Positions 19,472 through 29,553 of a stretch of DNA of 64,000 nt are shown one piece after another (the first letter of the stretch is position 1; each line of letters opens with the position of its first letter). This DNA comes from Helichrysum umbraculigerum. Lineage: Eukaryota; Streptophyta; Magnoliopsida; Asterales; Asteraceae. The notes below the pieces were generated by a model. That model was not told the DNA's origin. It was given only the letters and a program-made list of their open reading frames with translations, and searched no databases. The translations under genes were made by a program, and so were the position numbers. The stretch spans positions 87,396,501 to 87,460,500 of the forward strand of contig CATIUR010000003.1 of NCBI GenBank assembly GCA_949592205.1. Reading direction: 5' to 3'.

Positions 19472-22400
19472 ATGGCATCGACTTCGTCTACTGTTCAACT
19501 ACCGATTGGAAAAGATCACAATATGATTGCATTCTTAATGAAACCTGCGGAGGCAAACGAGTATGTGGAAATCATTGATTTTCTTCGTGCTTCACATATT
19601 CGTCATGCTCTCACTGTAGCACCCAGAATATCTCACGATCATATCAACAATTTCTGGGTGAATGCATCAATAGAAGAGGAACAGGGGATTAAAAGAATTG
19701 TTTCAGAAGTTATGGATACACGTGTTGTAATCACAGAAGCTACTGTTAGAGCTTCATTACAACTAGATGATGAGGCAGGTATATCTTTTTTAGAGGATAC
19801 TGTTATGTATGATACTTTACGATTGATGGGTTATGAGGGTTCTTTTGAAATTTTTACTTTTCAGAAAACCTTATTTTCTCATCAGTGGAGATTTTTAATA
19901 CATACAATTTTACACTGCTTATCATCTAAGAGATCATCTTTTGAGCAGTTTGGAAGCAACATTGCTTATGCAATTGCATGTCTTGCAACTGGTCAAAGGT
20001 TTAATTTTTCAAATCTGATATTTTCTGGTATGCTTAGAAACATTGAGCAGCCAAAGATTAAGTTTTTGATGTATCCACGTTTTGTGCAGTTGTTCTTAAA
20101 TGAACAAATTCCTAATATCACTGCACTTGAAAAGATTATTGGTATTGTCTCTTTTAAACCAAAAGTTTTTGTAAATATGAAGAGAGATACTAAATTTTCT
20201 GGGAAGGTTACAGCATTATTTTCTACAATGCTTCCTGCACCTTCCACCACAGCATCAGTACTACCAACTGAAGCTGAACCAACTACTGAGAGAATGGTTC
20301 CACCCACCACTTCTCAACCCACAGTAGTTGGGGGTACTAAGAGAAAACAAGGGACCAAAACAGCCAAATCTTCTAGAGCCAAAAAGGCTAGAACACAGAT
20401 GTCTGAGGATCATGTTGCTCAGTCATCTCAGTCAATGGACAGTGGTTCAGAACAACATGTGGTCCATAAGGAGAGGGGTGACCATTCTGAGAGGGCTGCT
20501 TCTACTGCTTCTAGCCCACTGGCAGAGCAGGACAGAAGTAACATTGATAAGACCCAATCAGAGGCAACACATGGACATGATTCTACACCTGTAGATGATC
20601 CTAGTGGTCCCAGTACCAAGAACCAAGGGGACTTTGATGATCATGCTAGGCATGAGTCAGAGTTTAATGATGTCAATGATTCACCAAAGGATTCACATTC
20701 TGAAGGTGTTGAGGCTAGAACTAACTTGGAATTGACGAAAATGATTGATTATGTATGGGCTGAGTTTGTACAAGAGAGGAAGAAGAATAAGGCTAAGGAT
20801 GAAGTTATAACTCAGTTGCAGAGGAAAGTGAAGCAGTTAGAGAAGGTTGTTATTAAGTGTTTGAAGAAAGGAAGGAGATATGTGGTTCATGATACTTCAG
20901 AACCTGAGGAGCATTATAATTTTAGACAAAATGCTTTCAAAAAGGGGGAGAAGGTATGGACAAATATGGGTGATAAGAGGAATGAGAATGAGAAGGTTGT
21001 GTCTGATGATGAAAAAGTTGATGAAGACATTGAAATGGAACAACCAGTGGAAGATGAATTTGTGCATACACCTCCAACACCACCTACAGAGCCAGAGGTT
21101 AATGAGTCAGTGTTTGAGACAGTGGAAACAGAAATGAAGGAATCAGTGGCAGATGAAGATAAGTCTGATCATACTGAGGTTGTTGGGTCTGATCATACTG
21201 AGGTTATTGGGTCAGTGGAGCAGACTACAGAGGTGATTTTGGATGATAAGACTGAGGAGTTAAAGATTGATGAGGATGATGGTGAAGAGGTGAGTAAACC
21301 TGAGATAGCAGTTGAAAAAGAAGAAGTGAAGACTGAAGTTAAAACTGATGCTCAACAAGTTGAAAAAACTAGAAAGAAGAGCATTCCAGTTAAAACTGCT
21401 AAGATGACTGGAACAGGAAAGAAGGTTGAAACTCCAAAGAAGAAATCTTCACAACAACCATCTTTGCCTGGATTTCAAATTAGAGAACCTGCTGCTGCTT
21501 CTGTTCAACAGAAAGAATTGCCAAAGATAGATCCAAAAGCTAAGGGAAAGGAAAAACTGGTAGAAGAACCAAAGAAGAAGAAGCAAAAACCAGTGCCACC
21601 AGAAGTAACTGCTCATGATACTGAATATGCAGAAAGATTACAGGCTGAGCTAAATGCAGAGGGCTTGATTGATGTTGAGGTTGAGGAAGGAAAGTTTGTA
21701 AAAATGACAAAAGAGCAAGTGGCAGAATGGGATGAGTATTTGTTGAAAGAGCAGAGACAGGATGATATTGAATATTTAGTTGATCAGCTTAAGAAGAAGA
21801 AAGCAGAAGAAGCAAGAAAGAAGAAAGCTGCAAAACCACCAACAAAAGCTCAAATGAAGAAGAATTTAATTGCAAAGCTAAAATGTGGAATTATTCCTTT
21901 GAATGCATTGAAACAGATGAGTTTAGAGAGATTGCAGGAGTTATGGGATAAAGATGAGTTGAATCCTGATGTAATTGAAAAGAAAGAAACAGAAAAGAAA
22001 GAAGCTGAGAAGAAAAAGCAGGAAGTTGAAAAGGAAAGGAAAAAGGCTGAAAAAGAAAGAAAATTGAAGGAAAAGGAAGAAAAAGAAAAAAGAGAAAAGA
22101 TAGAAGCTGAAAAGAGGAGGAAAGATGAGCTTGAGCAAAAGAAGAGAGAGTTAGATGAAATTCCTGATAGAGAAAGGAATATTGATGAATTGAAGGAGTT
22201 TATTTTGTTACAGCCTATGGAATCTGAGGTAATTAATGTTGAATTACCTGGTATTATTGATTGGTCTATAGAGCAATTTGTCAATCCTGTTAAGATTCAC
22301 AAGATTAAAGTTGAAAGAGCAGATGGAAATATATCTTGGTGGAGATCTTTTAGGGATTTGATAAAGAGGATTAGTAGAACTGATTTGGTGAGGATGTATG

Positions 22401-22771
22401 AGATTGGAATGGAAAAGAAGTTAGATTTAAAAAGATTTGATAATTTGGTTGAAAAGGTTACATGGCATTGGATTAAAGCTATGTTTGAGCCAGAAGAGTT
22501 TCCATTTCAGTTTGCTACTTTTAGCAAGGTCAGAAATTGGATTTATCATGCTAAACCTGGAGTACATCAGATTGTTATGGAGGATGCAGTGTTTATGTGG
22601 TTATTGACAGATAGATTTTATGATATCAATCTGAGATTTTTGATGAGCTTGAGAAATGCAAGGTTACAAGCTGCAGTGTTAGATGATGTAGCTCTAGAAC
22701 TGGTATATATGGTGTTAAATCAGATTTATAAGAAGGAAGAGATTGATAGGAGGAAGAGAAGAAAAGACTAA
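19472..22771 (+). CDS. Env-like ORF downstream of pol in the Sirevirus
   Basis: A 1099-residue intact frame from ATG 19472, in the position where Sireviruses carry their 'envelope-like' gene. Residues about 10-235 form a compact, probably globular region (HINNFWVNAS, FLIHTILHCLSSK). About 240-740 is polar and disordered, rich in Ser/Thr, Glu and Lys. About 740-905 is a strongly charged Lys/Glu coiled coil. About 905-1090 returns to a folded-looking region (WSIEQFVNPVKIHKIKV, WWRSFRDLIKR). I see no signal peptide or convincing transmembrane span, so a membrane-fusion role is not supported. 'Env-like' is a positional label; the function is unknown. It is likely expressed from a spliced or separate transcript because it is far from gag. 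Confidence 0.8.
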   Translation: MASTSSTVQLPIGKDHNMIAFLMKPAEANEYVEIIDFLRASHIRHALTVAPRISHDHINNFWVNASIEEEQGIKRIVSEVMDTRVVITEATVRASLQLDDEAGISFLEDTVMYDTLRLMGYEGSFEIFTFQKTLFSHQWRFLIHTILHCLSSKRSSFEQFGSNIAYAIACLATGQRFNFSNLIFSGMLRNIEQPKIKFLMYPRFVQLFLNEQIPNITALEKIIGIVSFKPKVFVNMKRDTKFSGKVTALFSTMLPAPSTTASVLPTEAEPTTERMVPPTTSQPTVVGGTKRKQGTKTAKSSRAKKARTQMSEDHVAQSSQSMDSGSEQHVVHKERGDHSERAASTASSPLAEQDRSNIDKTQSEATHGHDSTPVDDPSGPSTKNQGDFDDHARHESEFNDVNDSPKDSHSEGVEARTNLELTKMIDYVWAEFVQERKKNKAKDEVITQLQRKVKQLEKVVIKCLKKGRRYVVHDTSEPEEHYNFRQNAFKKGEKVWTNMGDKRNENEKVVSDDEKVDEDIEMEQPVEDEFVHTPPTPPTEPEVNESVFETVETEMKESVADEDKSDHTEVVGSDHTEVIGSVEQTTEVILDDKTEELKIDEDDGEEVSKPEIAVEKEEVKTEVKTDAQQVEKTRKKSIPVKTAKMTGTGKKVETPKKKSSQQPSLPGFQIREPAAASVQQKELPKIDPKAKGKEKLVEEPKKKKQKPVPPEVTAHDTEYAERLQAELNAEGLIDVEVEEGKFVKMTKEQVAEWDEYLLKEQRQDDIEYLVDQLKKKKAEEARKKKAAKPPTKAQMKKNLIAKLKCGIIPLNALKQMSLERLQELWDKDELNPDVIEKKETEKKEAEKKKQEVEKERKKAEKERKLKEKEEKEKREKIEAEKRRKDELEQKKRELDEIPDRERNIDELKEFILLQPMESEVINVELPGIIDWSIEQFVNPVKIHKIKVERADGNISWWRSFRDLIKRISRTDLVRMYEIGMEKKLDLKRFDNLVEKVTWHWIKAMFEPEEFPFQFATFSKVRNWIYHAKPGVHQIVMEDAVFMWLLTDRFYDINLRFLMSLRNARLQAAVLDDVALELVYMVLNQIYKKEEIDRRKRRKD

Positions 22772-22848
22772 CAGTTTTGAAAGAATTTTGTGAAGCTTAT
22801 AATGGAGGATTAGAAGAAACTTAATGCTGTGAAGGACAGATTAAGTTT

Positions 22849-22858
22849 AGGGGGAGAT
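22849..22858 (+). other. Polypurine tract of the Sirevirus
   Basis: AGGGGGAGAT lies directly before the 3' LTR at 22859 and is the expected plus-strand primer. This G-rich form is typical of Sireviruses. Confidence 0.85.
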
Positions 22859-23548
22859 TGTTGGGTCAAAACTGTTTCAGGTCTGAGTTGAAGTTCTGAT
22901 GAGAAGACAGAATACAAGTGATTAAAACTGTTTGCTTTAAAGGTTAAAACTGTCTTTACGAAGTTACAACTGATAGAAGAAAACTGAAGAGAAGACAAGT
23001 GTTACAACTGTTTGAAGATAGATTACAACTGATAGTTATGTGTCTGTAAGTAGTTAAAACTGCTTATGTATTAGTAACTGTTAGTTATGTATGAAACAGT
23101 TAACACTGATTATGTATTTGTACTTAGTCGCATATTACAATTGAAGCAGTTACCACTGAATGTGTAATAGTTACAACTGTTTACATCAGAATGGTAGTTA
23201 AAACTGTTTATGATTTTGTGATAAGTATGAGTCGGTTATGGAAGTTATTTTATTCCATATTTGTAGGAGATTGTATAGGACTCTATATGTTATAAATAGA
23301 GATCCTTTAGACCTAGATAGGTTAATGTTAATTGCGCAGCTTCAAGGTTTTCTGTAACCCTAATACATCAAGTGTATTCGTCTTATATCATTAATAAGAT
23401 TGAAGCTTTCGGTATATTATTGTGTTCATTAAATTAATTAATATTCATTGATCTTCTTAATATTATTGAGTGTGATTCCGCAACTTCTCAATAATATATT
23501 CAAGGCTTATTAAGTAAGATTGTTTATTAAGTTAAACAGGGACTAACA
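22859..23548 (+). repeat. 3' LTR of the Sirevirus
   Basis: 690 bp, with no difference from the 5' LTR (11648-12337) found by eye. It is followed by the target duplicate TGAGC at 23549-23553. Confidence 0.95.
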
Positions 23549-24181
23549 TGAGCATAGAAACAGTTCCGTCGGTAGGATCTTCATACTCCACAGCGTATTC
23601 CTCGGTAGGATGATGGGCACAGTTCTGGCAGGCCTGAACTTGGTGAACCTGCTGTGGTTGCTTCTTCAGTTCTCCAATCTGCTTCGTTAGAGTTTCGATC
23701 TGCTCGCTCAGAGATTTGATTGCTTCAGCTTGCGCGGTGCTTGCAATAGGCAGGGATGAGGATTGCTCATCGGACTTCCAGTCGTGGTGATGCATCGTCA
23801 TGTCTTCGATTAAGGCCCATGCTTCATCGTCGGTTAACTTCATGAGATTGCCTTGAGCAGCTGCGTTAAGCGTGATGCGATGGATAGGATTGAGACCATT
23901 ATAGAAAGTATAGAGTTTATCGGTTTTGGTCATCTGGTAGTTGGGACATCTCCTCACCAAACTCTTGAATCGCTCCCATGCTGAGTAGATTGACTCATCG
24001 TGAGCTTGTGAAAAGTTCGCGATGTCATTCTTGGCTTTAGTTTGTTTGGACGGAGGGAAATATTTCGTAAGGAATTTGTTTCCCATGTCCTCCCATGAGG
24101 TGATTGATCCGGTGTCAAGTCCCTCAAACCAGCTCAAAGCATGTAAAGCGAGAGAAAAGGGGAACAGGTTTAGGCGAACTA
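23549..24181 (-). pseudogene. Gag middle part of element D, with capsid-type domain
   Basis: This is open on the minus strand from the solo LTR edge (24181) to the Sirevirus edge (23549). It contains the retrotransposon gag domain seen in Athila/Tat elements: ALSWFEGL, SWEDMGNKFL, YFPPSK, SAWERFKSLVRRCP and FYNGL in the usual order. It ends in a Cys/His segment (CQNCAHHPTEE) that looks like a degenerate zinc knuckle. It is the continuation of 26500-26739, which is in frame with it across the solo LTR, and precedes 10829-11647. Two insertions now divide this gene into three pieces. Confidence 0.85.
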
Positions 24182-26499
24182 TGTAACACCCCCAAATTTG
24201 ATGATTTGCGGAAGCTTGATTTGGGTGTTACTAATCAATAACAAAGCACAAAGATATATAGCAAACGACTCTATATGCGTCGTTTTAACAAAATATATTG
24301 ATAATTGAAATGTTTACAACATTTGAAGCTTTACATAGCTCGAGTTTAATGAAATGAGATTTCAATACATAAGTACTTGTACAAAATATACTAATGCAAG
24401 AAAATCTCAATCGTCTGTATGATGACTCGAGCTAAAGTCCTGAAGCAGAAACATACTACTGCTTGGTACCTGCGATATATGCTAAAAGGTCAGCTAAAAG
24501 CTGGTGAGCTCACAGGTTTGAAATCAGTTAATATAGTATGAACCGCAAGATTTAAATAATGAATTGCATCCAGCAATTTAATGATAGTCATCGTGTATAC
24601 AGCCATGAGCACATAGTTGAGCTTAACTCGAGGGCCGGGTCCCCTATAGAGAATTCCGGGCGAGGTGCCTCCACGAATGCCTAATCAACATTCGTCTTCC
24701 CAAATATTAGTACGTTCGTTTACCCGGTTAGTGCTTGCTAACCCGAACGAGGTGGGTCAATCCTATATGGTACCATATACTAATATTCACGCTACAACGT
24801 ATTAACAACTATGCTGACGGAGGACTTTAAATGATTAGTTTCGAAAAACTCATGTAGTATCTGAAATGTTTGTACTTGCGTTCACATGTTAAAAGTTGAG
24901 CAGTATATCACACCCCTGAGTAAAACAGTAAAAGAGGGGCTATGAGACTCACCTGAGTCTTGTGAGTTTAACTTAATAAACTTGAGTTGATTAGCCGAGT
25001 ATGAAGTCCAAAGACTTGTAACCTGAGGGTGTCCACGACACGCGATGGCTATAAACATGATTGGGTATCTCAAAAGATCACCCTTGTAGTTGTTACACAA
25101 CTATATATATGTCCAAATTACTACGATTTGGTTGATTTGTTAAGTGTTTAAAAACATGTACGGCCCGTTGGTGACGGATTTGTAATAATAATCTCAACTA
25201 TTATTATTTTGATTTCGTGGCGTTTTACTTGAAAAAATGTGTTTTGATTGTGTTTTAGAAGCCGTTACGGAATCTAAGTACGGGGGTCCGGGATGAACAT
25301 CAGTAAGTTTGTCATGTGTTTTGCGACACAACATGCGACACAAAAGTTTGTCATGCGACACAAGGGTTGTGTCGCATAGGAATGCGACACAATGTCTATA
25401 CGACACAAGGGTTGTGTCGCATAGATGCGAGATGCTGATTCAACAGCGACATAGTGATTGTGTCGTATGGTGTATGCGACATAGTGGTTGTGTCGCAAGA
25501 CTTGCGACACTAATTATCTGGTACGACACAAGGTACGACACAGGAGGTTTTATACGACACAAGTGGCAAAATACGACACAACATGCGACACAAGGCTTGT
25601 GTCGCATGGATGAACATCAGCCCAGAAAGTCCGGCTGTCAAGGTTTTTCTGGCCAAAAATCCGTTTTAAACTCGTTTTCAAGCTATAAATTCGTGTTCTA
25701 TACATTGTAATGGACATATAAAAGTTATAATAACAACTAGAAATCGAAAATACTAAGAATCGAGAGATTTCGGGATTTTGTCGGAAACTTACAAATTGCC
25801 GAAATGGAAATCCGGAAAGATAGAAATGTAGATCGTCGCGAGGTGGTCGTGAATCTCTAAAAATATTGATGATCCGGTTGCGTTTCGTGGTGTTATTTAC
25901 GATTTTTAGTGGATTGGTGGTTTTTGGAGAATGAAAGAAAATAGAGTAAGAGAGAGGGAGTGAGTGGGTGAAATGAGGAAGGAAAAGGAAAGTTGGGAGG
26001 TTTAACCTCCAACTTTCCAGTCACCGCAATCGCGGTCCGTGCGGTGTTCGTTTGCTCCGTCGTTTAAACGTTAAATAATTATTTACATTTTAATTATAAG
26101 TTTTAAAATACAAATTATTACGCGATATTTTATTTTAATATTTTACAAATCAATTTATATTTGAGTCATAAAAAGTAAGTTTGTTTAGTTAGTTTGCGCG
26201 TTTTAGTATTTTTAAATCGTATAGGTTTTGTTTGTATGGTACGAATGAATACGAAATATTATCATAATAATATTTTTGATATAAAAGCGTTATTTAATAA
26301 AATTGGTCACCAACGTCCGTATTTGATTGAATCGAAATACATTCGATTTAAGTCGCGTACGATTTAATCAAATCGCATTTTCGTATATATTCAACAATAT
26401 ATATAATTCGATACATTAATTAGCCTAACACAGAACTAATTACATGTATTAACATATGATTAGGCACTAATTACTAGTCCTAATTTGGCGGATGTTACA
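24182..26499. mobile_element. Solo LTR (2318 bp), Tekay-like type, inserted in gag of element D
   Basis: It starts TGTAACACCCCCAAATTTG and ends GGCGGATGTTACA. It is flanked by the perfect 5-bp duplication AACTA (24177-24181 and 26500-26504) and has no internal coding region between the ends, so it is a solo LTR left by recombination. The first 880 bp or so match 55405-56283 closely, with a 25-bp tandem duplication in the latter. The TGTAACACCC start is like that of plant chromoviruses; the orientation was taken from that start, hence probably plus. It contains the GCGACACAA hairpin array at 25321-25606. Confidence 0.88.
25321..25606. repeat. GCGACACAA/TTGTGTCGC inverted-repeat array
   Basis: About 13 direct copies of (G/A)CGACA(C/T)A and 5 inverted copies TTGTGTCG(C/T) lie in 286 bp. 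Several are paired head-to-head with 1-3 bases between arms (for example near 25353-25376, 25400-25420 and 25585-25604), making near-perfect hairpins of about 20 bp. A 13-bp direct repeat, GGATGAACATCAG, flanks the array at 25291-25303 and 25608-25620. Confidence 0.85.
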
Positions 26500-26739
26500 A
26501 ACTATGTCCTGATCAACCCCATTCTGCTTATACGAGTTGGAGATTTGAATGAATTTGTTAATGTGGGCATTGGGATCTTCACGGGGTAGTCCGTGGAATT
26601 GACAGTTGTCCTTGATAAGTTGGACGATGTGGTATTTGATTTCGAAAGATGGTCCGTCGATCACTGGATAGCTAATCGGTCCTCCTCGTCCTTCTATGGA
26701 TGGTTTGGTACTATCTGCGAGAGTAACATGAGCGGCCAT
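26500..26739 (-). pseudogene. Gag N-terminal part of element D
   Basis: The minus-strand frame starts at ATG 26739 (MAAHVTLADSTKP). Open sequence extends about 45 codons upstream to a TAA near 26875 but with no other ATG. The segment has the usual start of Athila/Tat gag domains (FEIKYHIVQLIKDNCQFHGLP, then EDPNAHINKF) and then runs into the solo LTR at 26499. It resumes in frame at 24176. It was part of the capsid polyprotein of element D. Confidence 0.8.
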
Positions 26740-26976
26740 TGGTGGAAAACGGGAACGTCTTTCTTTGCGGATGGTACGGATAATCGACTCAGGATCGGGT
26801 ACGAAAATGAGAGGTTCAGATCCGACTGATCGGGTCGAATATCGTTGTTGATTGTGGGAAAGAATTTTCGGTGGTTACGAGAGAGAAATCTAATCTACGG
26901 GTATCACTAAAGAGAAAGTTCGTCGGGACGCCTCAGAATCTTACGATTAACTTCCCCGGCAGCGGTGCCAAAAACT
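26740..26976 (-). other. Leader and primer binding site of element D
   Basis: On the minus strand, TGGCACCGCTGCCGGGGA at 26953-26970 follows the LTR end (26977) after a short AGTTTT spacer. This corresponds to the TGGCGCCGTTGCCGGGG-type primer site of plant Athila/Tat elements; the tRNA is probably Asp, not verified. The rest is 5' leader to gag. Confidence 0.75.
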
Positions 26977-29553
26977 TGACTCGCCACCAACCGTCGCGCG
27001 TCGTCAACGCGACCGTATGGCAGCACGTCGGTGTGGAAGTTTTAAAAATTATATTTTGCTGGGGACCTAAGTTCTACTAGAGCTGTATAGCTGAAGTATG
27101 ACCTAGGGTCGTTCTAAAGAGTTAACCATATTGTGAAACGACTTGTCGGGACGAAAGTTCAAATTAGCGATGGTTTGAAAAATAGTTTTGAGTGGGGGTT
27201 TTATACTTAGGTCCGTAATTAAAATTAAAAACTAATTAATTAAAACAGTAAATAAAAGCAGTAGGTTGAATCAGTATAGGGGGACTTGTGTTTGTTATGA
27301 CTTCGTTAGCTTTTACGTGGGGTGATGCTGTATTGGGCTTTTATAATTGAAAAACGTCCTTTAAGATTTGTGTCTTGCATTCACGTAGATACCTTGTGGT
27401 GTAAACACTAGTACCCTACTGATCAGATAAACCAACCAGTATGTCACTGAATACTAGGCTGTCAAGATTCTGATCAGATCGGACTGTCTTGAAACCCCCC
27501 TCACCGTCTCTTATGATGAGACCAAGTGACCCTCCAGATGGGGTGCAGGAATAAGGCGACAGTCCGCAATTTATCCACTGATCTTTCTTAACACAGACAA
27601 AGATATCTAAGCTAGGCGAGGCATTTAAGATTTAAGACAGGTGGTGACTGATTAACATATACATTAATGGTCGTGATTGAGTTCAGAGATATTCGGCTGT
27701 GATACAGTCTTCAACCAATAGAGCTTTTCACAGTTACATAGTGTATTCACTCGTATTACGGTCTTTCCTGGATCACAGACTTAGCCAGGATGTAACACAG
27801 TATACAGCCTTCAACCTTTCCGTAGTTTGTACGTATTTGTATTCCACCATAGGTGTTTCCAATGTTAAACCGGATACTCAGTCGTATTAGGGCTTTAACT
27901 GGACTACATACTTTACAGCCATCTGAACTCAATATATCTAAGCTTGTATTACAGTAAACCATCTATGATAGCTAAACAACCCGTTCACTTTATAATCGCA
28001 AACCAATAAATCCCTGATTAATTCACAGTGTACTATACGATAGATAGGCAGTATTTCCATTGCTTCAAAATCAGACCATGTTATTTTCAGAAAACACAGA
28101 TAGGTAGTGACCGTTTGACTAAGGGTCGCGAGTCCTTGACATAAAGGTTCTAACCACGTTTATTGGAGGAAAGGCATTAGTTTAGTTTAAAATCATAAAT
28201 GTATAGTTAACAGTGCACCGGTTTTCAATATTTAACAATGGGGATCATTATTTCACAACGGATTGTGCCCACGACTTTCATAGCTTCCACGTTCCGTACT
28301 ACACACATTCGTGATGTTTCCGGCGCTATACAAATGAAAGCCATATAACGTTACCTCCGTTGTTTCATAACGATGTTATCCCAATTGTATTTAAAGTAGC
28401 ATCACCCAAAGTATTAACAAGCTAACTACATCATAACAAACACAATAGCTAATCTACTCACTAATCATGGCAATGTATCCTAAATCAAACATAATAATAG
28501 CATGTAACATTATGAGAGATAAGGATAGAAATAACCGAAAGTAATGCGTAGATTGAATAGCAGTTGAAAGGTTACACGGACAGAGCTCCGAAATATCTTG
28601 AGCAATATTACAAAGGAGATCCTCCAAGAGTTCCAACTCTATTACAAAAGCTACCCTACTAATCCTCCTCTAACTCCTAAGAGTAGTGCTAGAGAGAGGA
28701 CGCTAATTTCCTACTAATTCTCCTCTAACTCCTAAGAGTAGTGCTAGAGAGAGAATGCTAACCTAATTCTAGAGAGAGAATGAGAGTGAGATAAGAGGTG
28801 TGTGGTGTGTTTGAAATGAATGAGGAGGCTTGGTATTTATAGGAGAATGAGGTGAAGCTTGGTACAAGTCAGAAAGCATGAAGAACAAGCACCAAAGCGC
28901 ATACGGGGGGTACTGGACAAAGGGCGGGGTCAAACGGCACTTCACAAGGCAAACACCCCCGAATACGGCACCCATAGGGCCGTATACGGCACCTAGGGTA
29001 CCGTATACGGTACCTAGGTGCCCAGGGGGGTTGGTGCTCCGTTTGGCCTCCGCTTGTTTCTCGGTTGCTTGGTTCGTCCGTATCTTCTTCGTTTGGGCTC
29101 CGATTTGCTTGATTCTTGTGCCGTTGGCTTCGTTTTTCCGTTACGCTTCTAATGGCACTGAGTTTGCCAAATTTGGAGGTGTTTAACTTTTGCGTGTTCC
29201 GGATGACGATCGGCGAGCTTCCAGACTTGCATCTTCTCCGTCTTTCGTCCGTTTCTTCTGATTCTTTCACCTCCGGTCTTGGATTTCCCTATGGAATCAT
29301 AAAATATGAATTAAGATCTACTTCCATAAGTAAATCAAGAAGGGAATATTTAAGGTGACATTATTTGCCTCGTTTTGCGTGATAAACGGATGTTTTTGGT
29401 GATTTTAACAGCAACGCCCATAATTAGACCACTTTGGTGATTTTAAGTAAATAATAGATATTTTAAGATGATTTCACCAAGTGATTTCACCAAATATAAG
29501 TCCAATAAGTGCAGAATAATGTGCCTGAAAACATGACTTTTTAGGACACATCA
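26977..29553 (-). repeat. 5' LTR of element D (2577 bp)
   Basis: It runs from TGATGTGTCC at 29553 (minus strand) to a GTCA end just before the primer site. The part 27947-29553 is the duplicate of the remnant at 4419-6012. It contains the TATA box (28831-28843), the palindrome cluster (about 28965-29014) and the duplicated CACTACTCTTAGG motif. Confidence 0.88.
28831..28843 (-). promoter_or_regulatory. TATA box of element D 5' LTR
   Basis: CCTATAAATACCA on the minus strand. An 18-bp perfect palindrome GGTACCGTATACGGTACC lies about 155 bp upstream in reading direction (28997-29014), and a CT-rich leader follows. Confidence 0.7.

Larger units (their letters stand above)
11648..23548 (+). mobile_element. 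Full-length Sirevirus-type Ty1/copia retrotransposon (11.9 kb)
   Basis: The element is bounded by 690-bp LTRs that look identical and by the 5-bp target duplication TGAGC (11643-11647 and 23549-23553). Order: LTR, primer site TGGTATCAGAGC, gag with two zinc knuckles, protease, integrase, reverse transcriptase, RNase H, a repeat-rich spacer, a further 1099-codon ORF, polypurine tract AGGGGGAGA, LTR. Integrase before reverse transcriptase is the Ty1/copia order. The size, the extra ORF after pol and the polypurine sequence point to the Sirevirus (SIRE/Maximus) lineage. It sits inside the gag of element D in the opposite orientation. The LTR identity implies very recent insertion, but one stop codon (15557-15559) interrupts pol. 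Confidence 0.93.
4419..29553 (-). mobile_element. Gag-protease LTR retrotransposon D (Athila/Tat-like, no pol), nested
   Basis: This minus-strand element reads from right to left: 5' LTR 26977-29553, primer site 26953-26970, gag, protease, unknown region X, 3' non-coding region, polypurine tract 6013-6028, and a 3' LTR remnant 4419-6012. Removing the nested Sirevirus and solo LTR leaves an internal region of about 6.7 kb. No reverse transcriptase, RNase H or integrase motif is visible anywhere in it, so it would depend on enzymes from another element. The two LTR copies differ by roughly a dozen substitutions and a 13-bp duplication over 1.6 kb, so it is moderately young. Gag carries one in-frame TGA (10829-10831). 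The far end of the 3' LTR is displaced outside the window by element A. Confidence 0.8.

Noticed and set aside
21850..22284. 144-codon Ser/Phe-rich minus-strand frame
   Set aside because: It is antisense to the Lys/Glu coiled coil of the env-like ORF, a compositional artefact.
25321..25606. Possible CRISPR-like array (regular short repeats)
   Set aside because: The repeats are in both orientations with irregular spacing and no unique equal-length spacers, and the sequence lies in a plant solo LTR.
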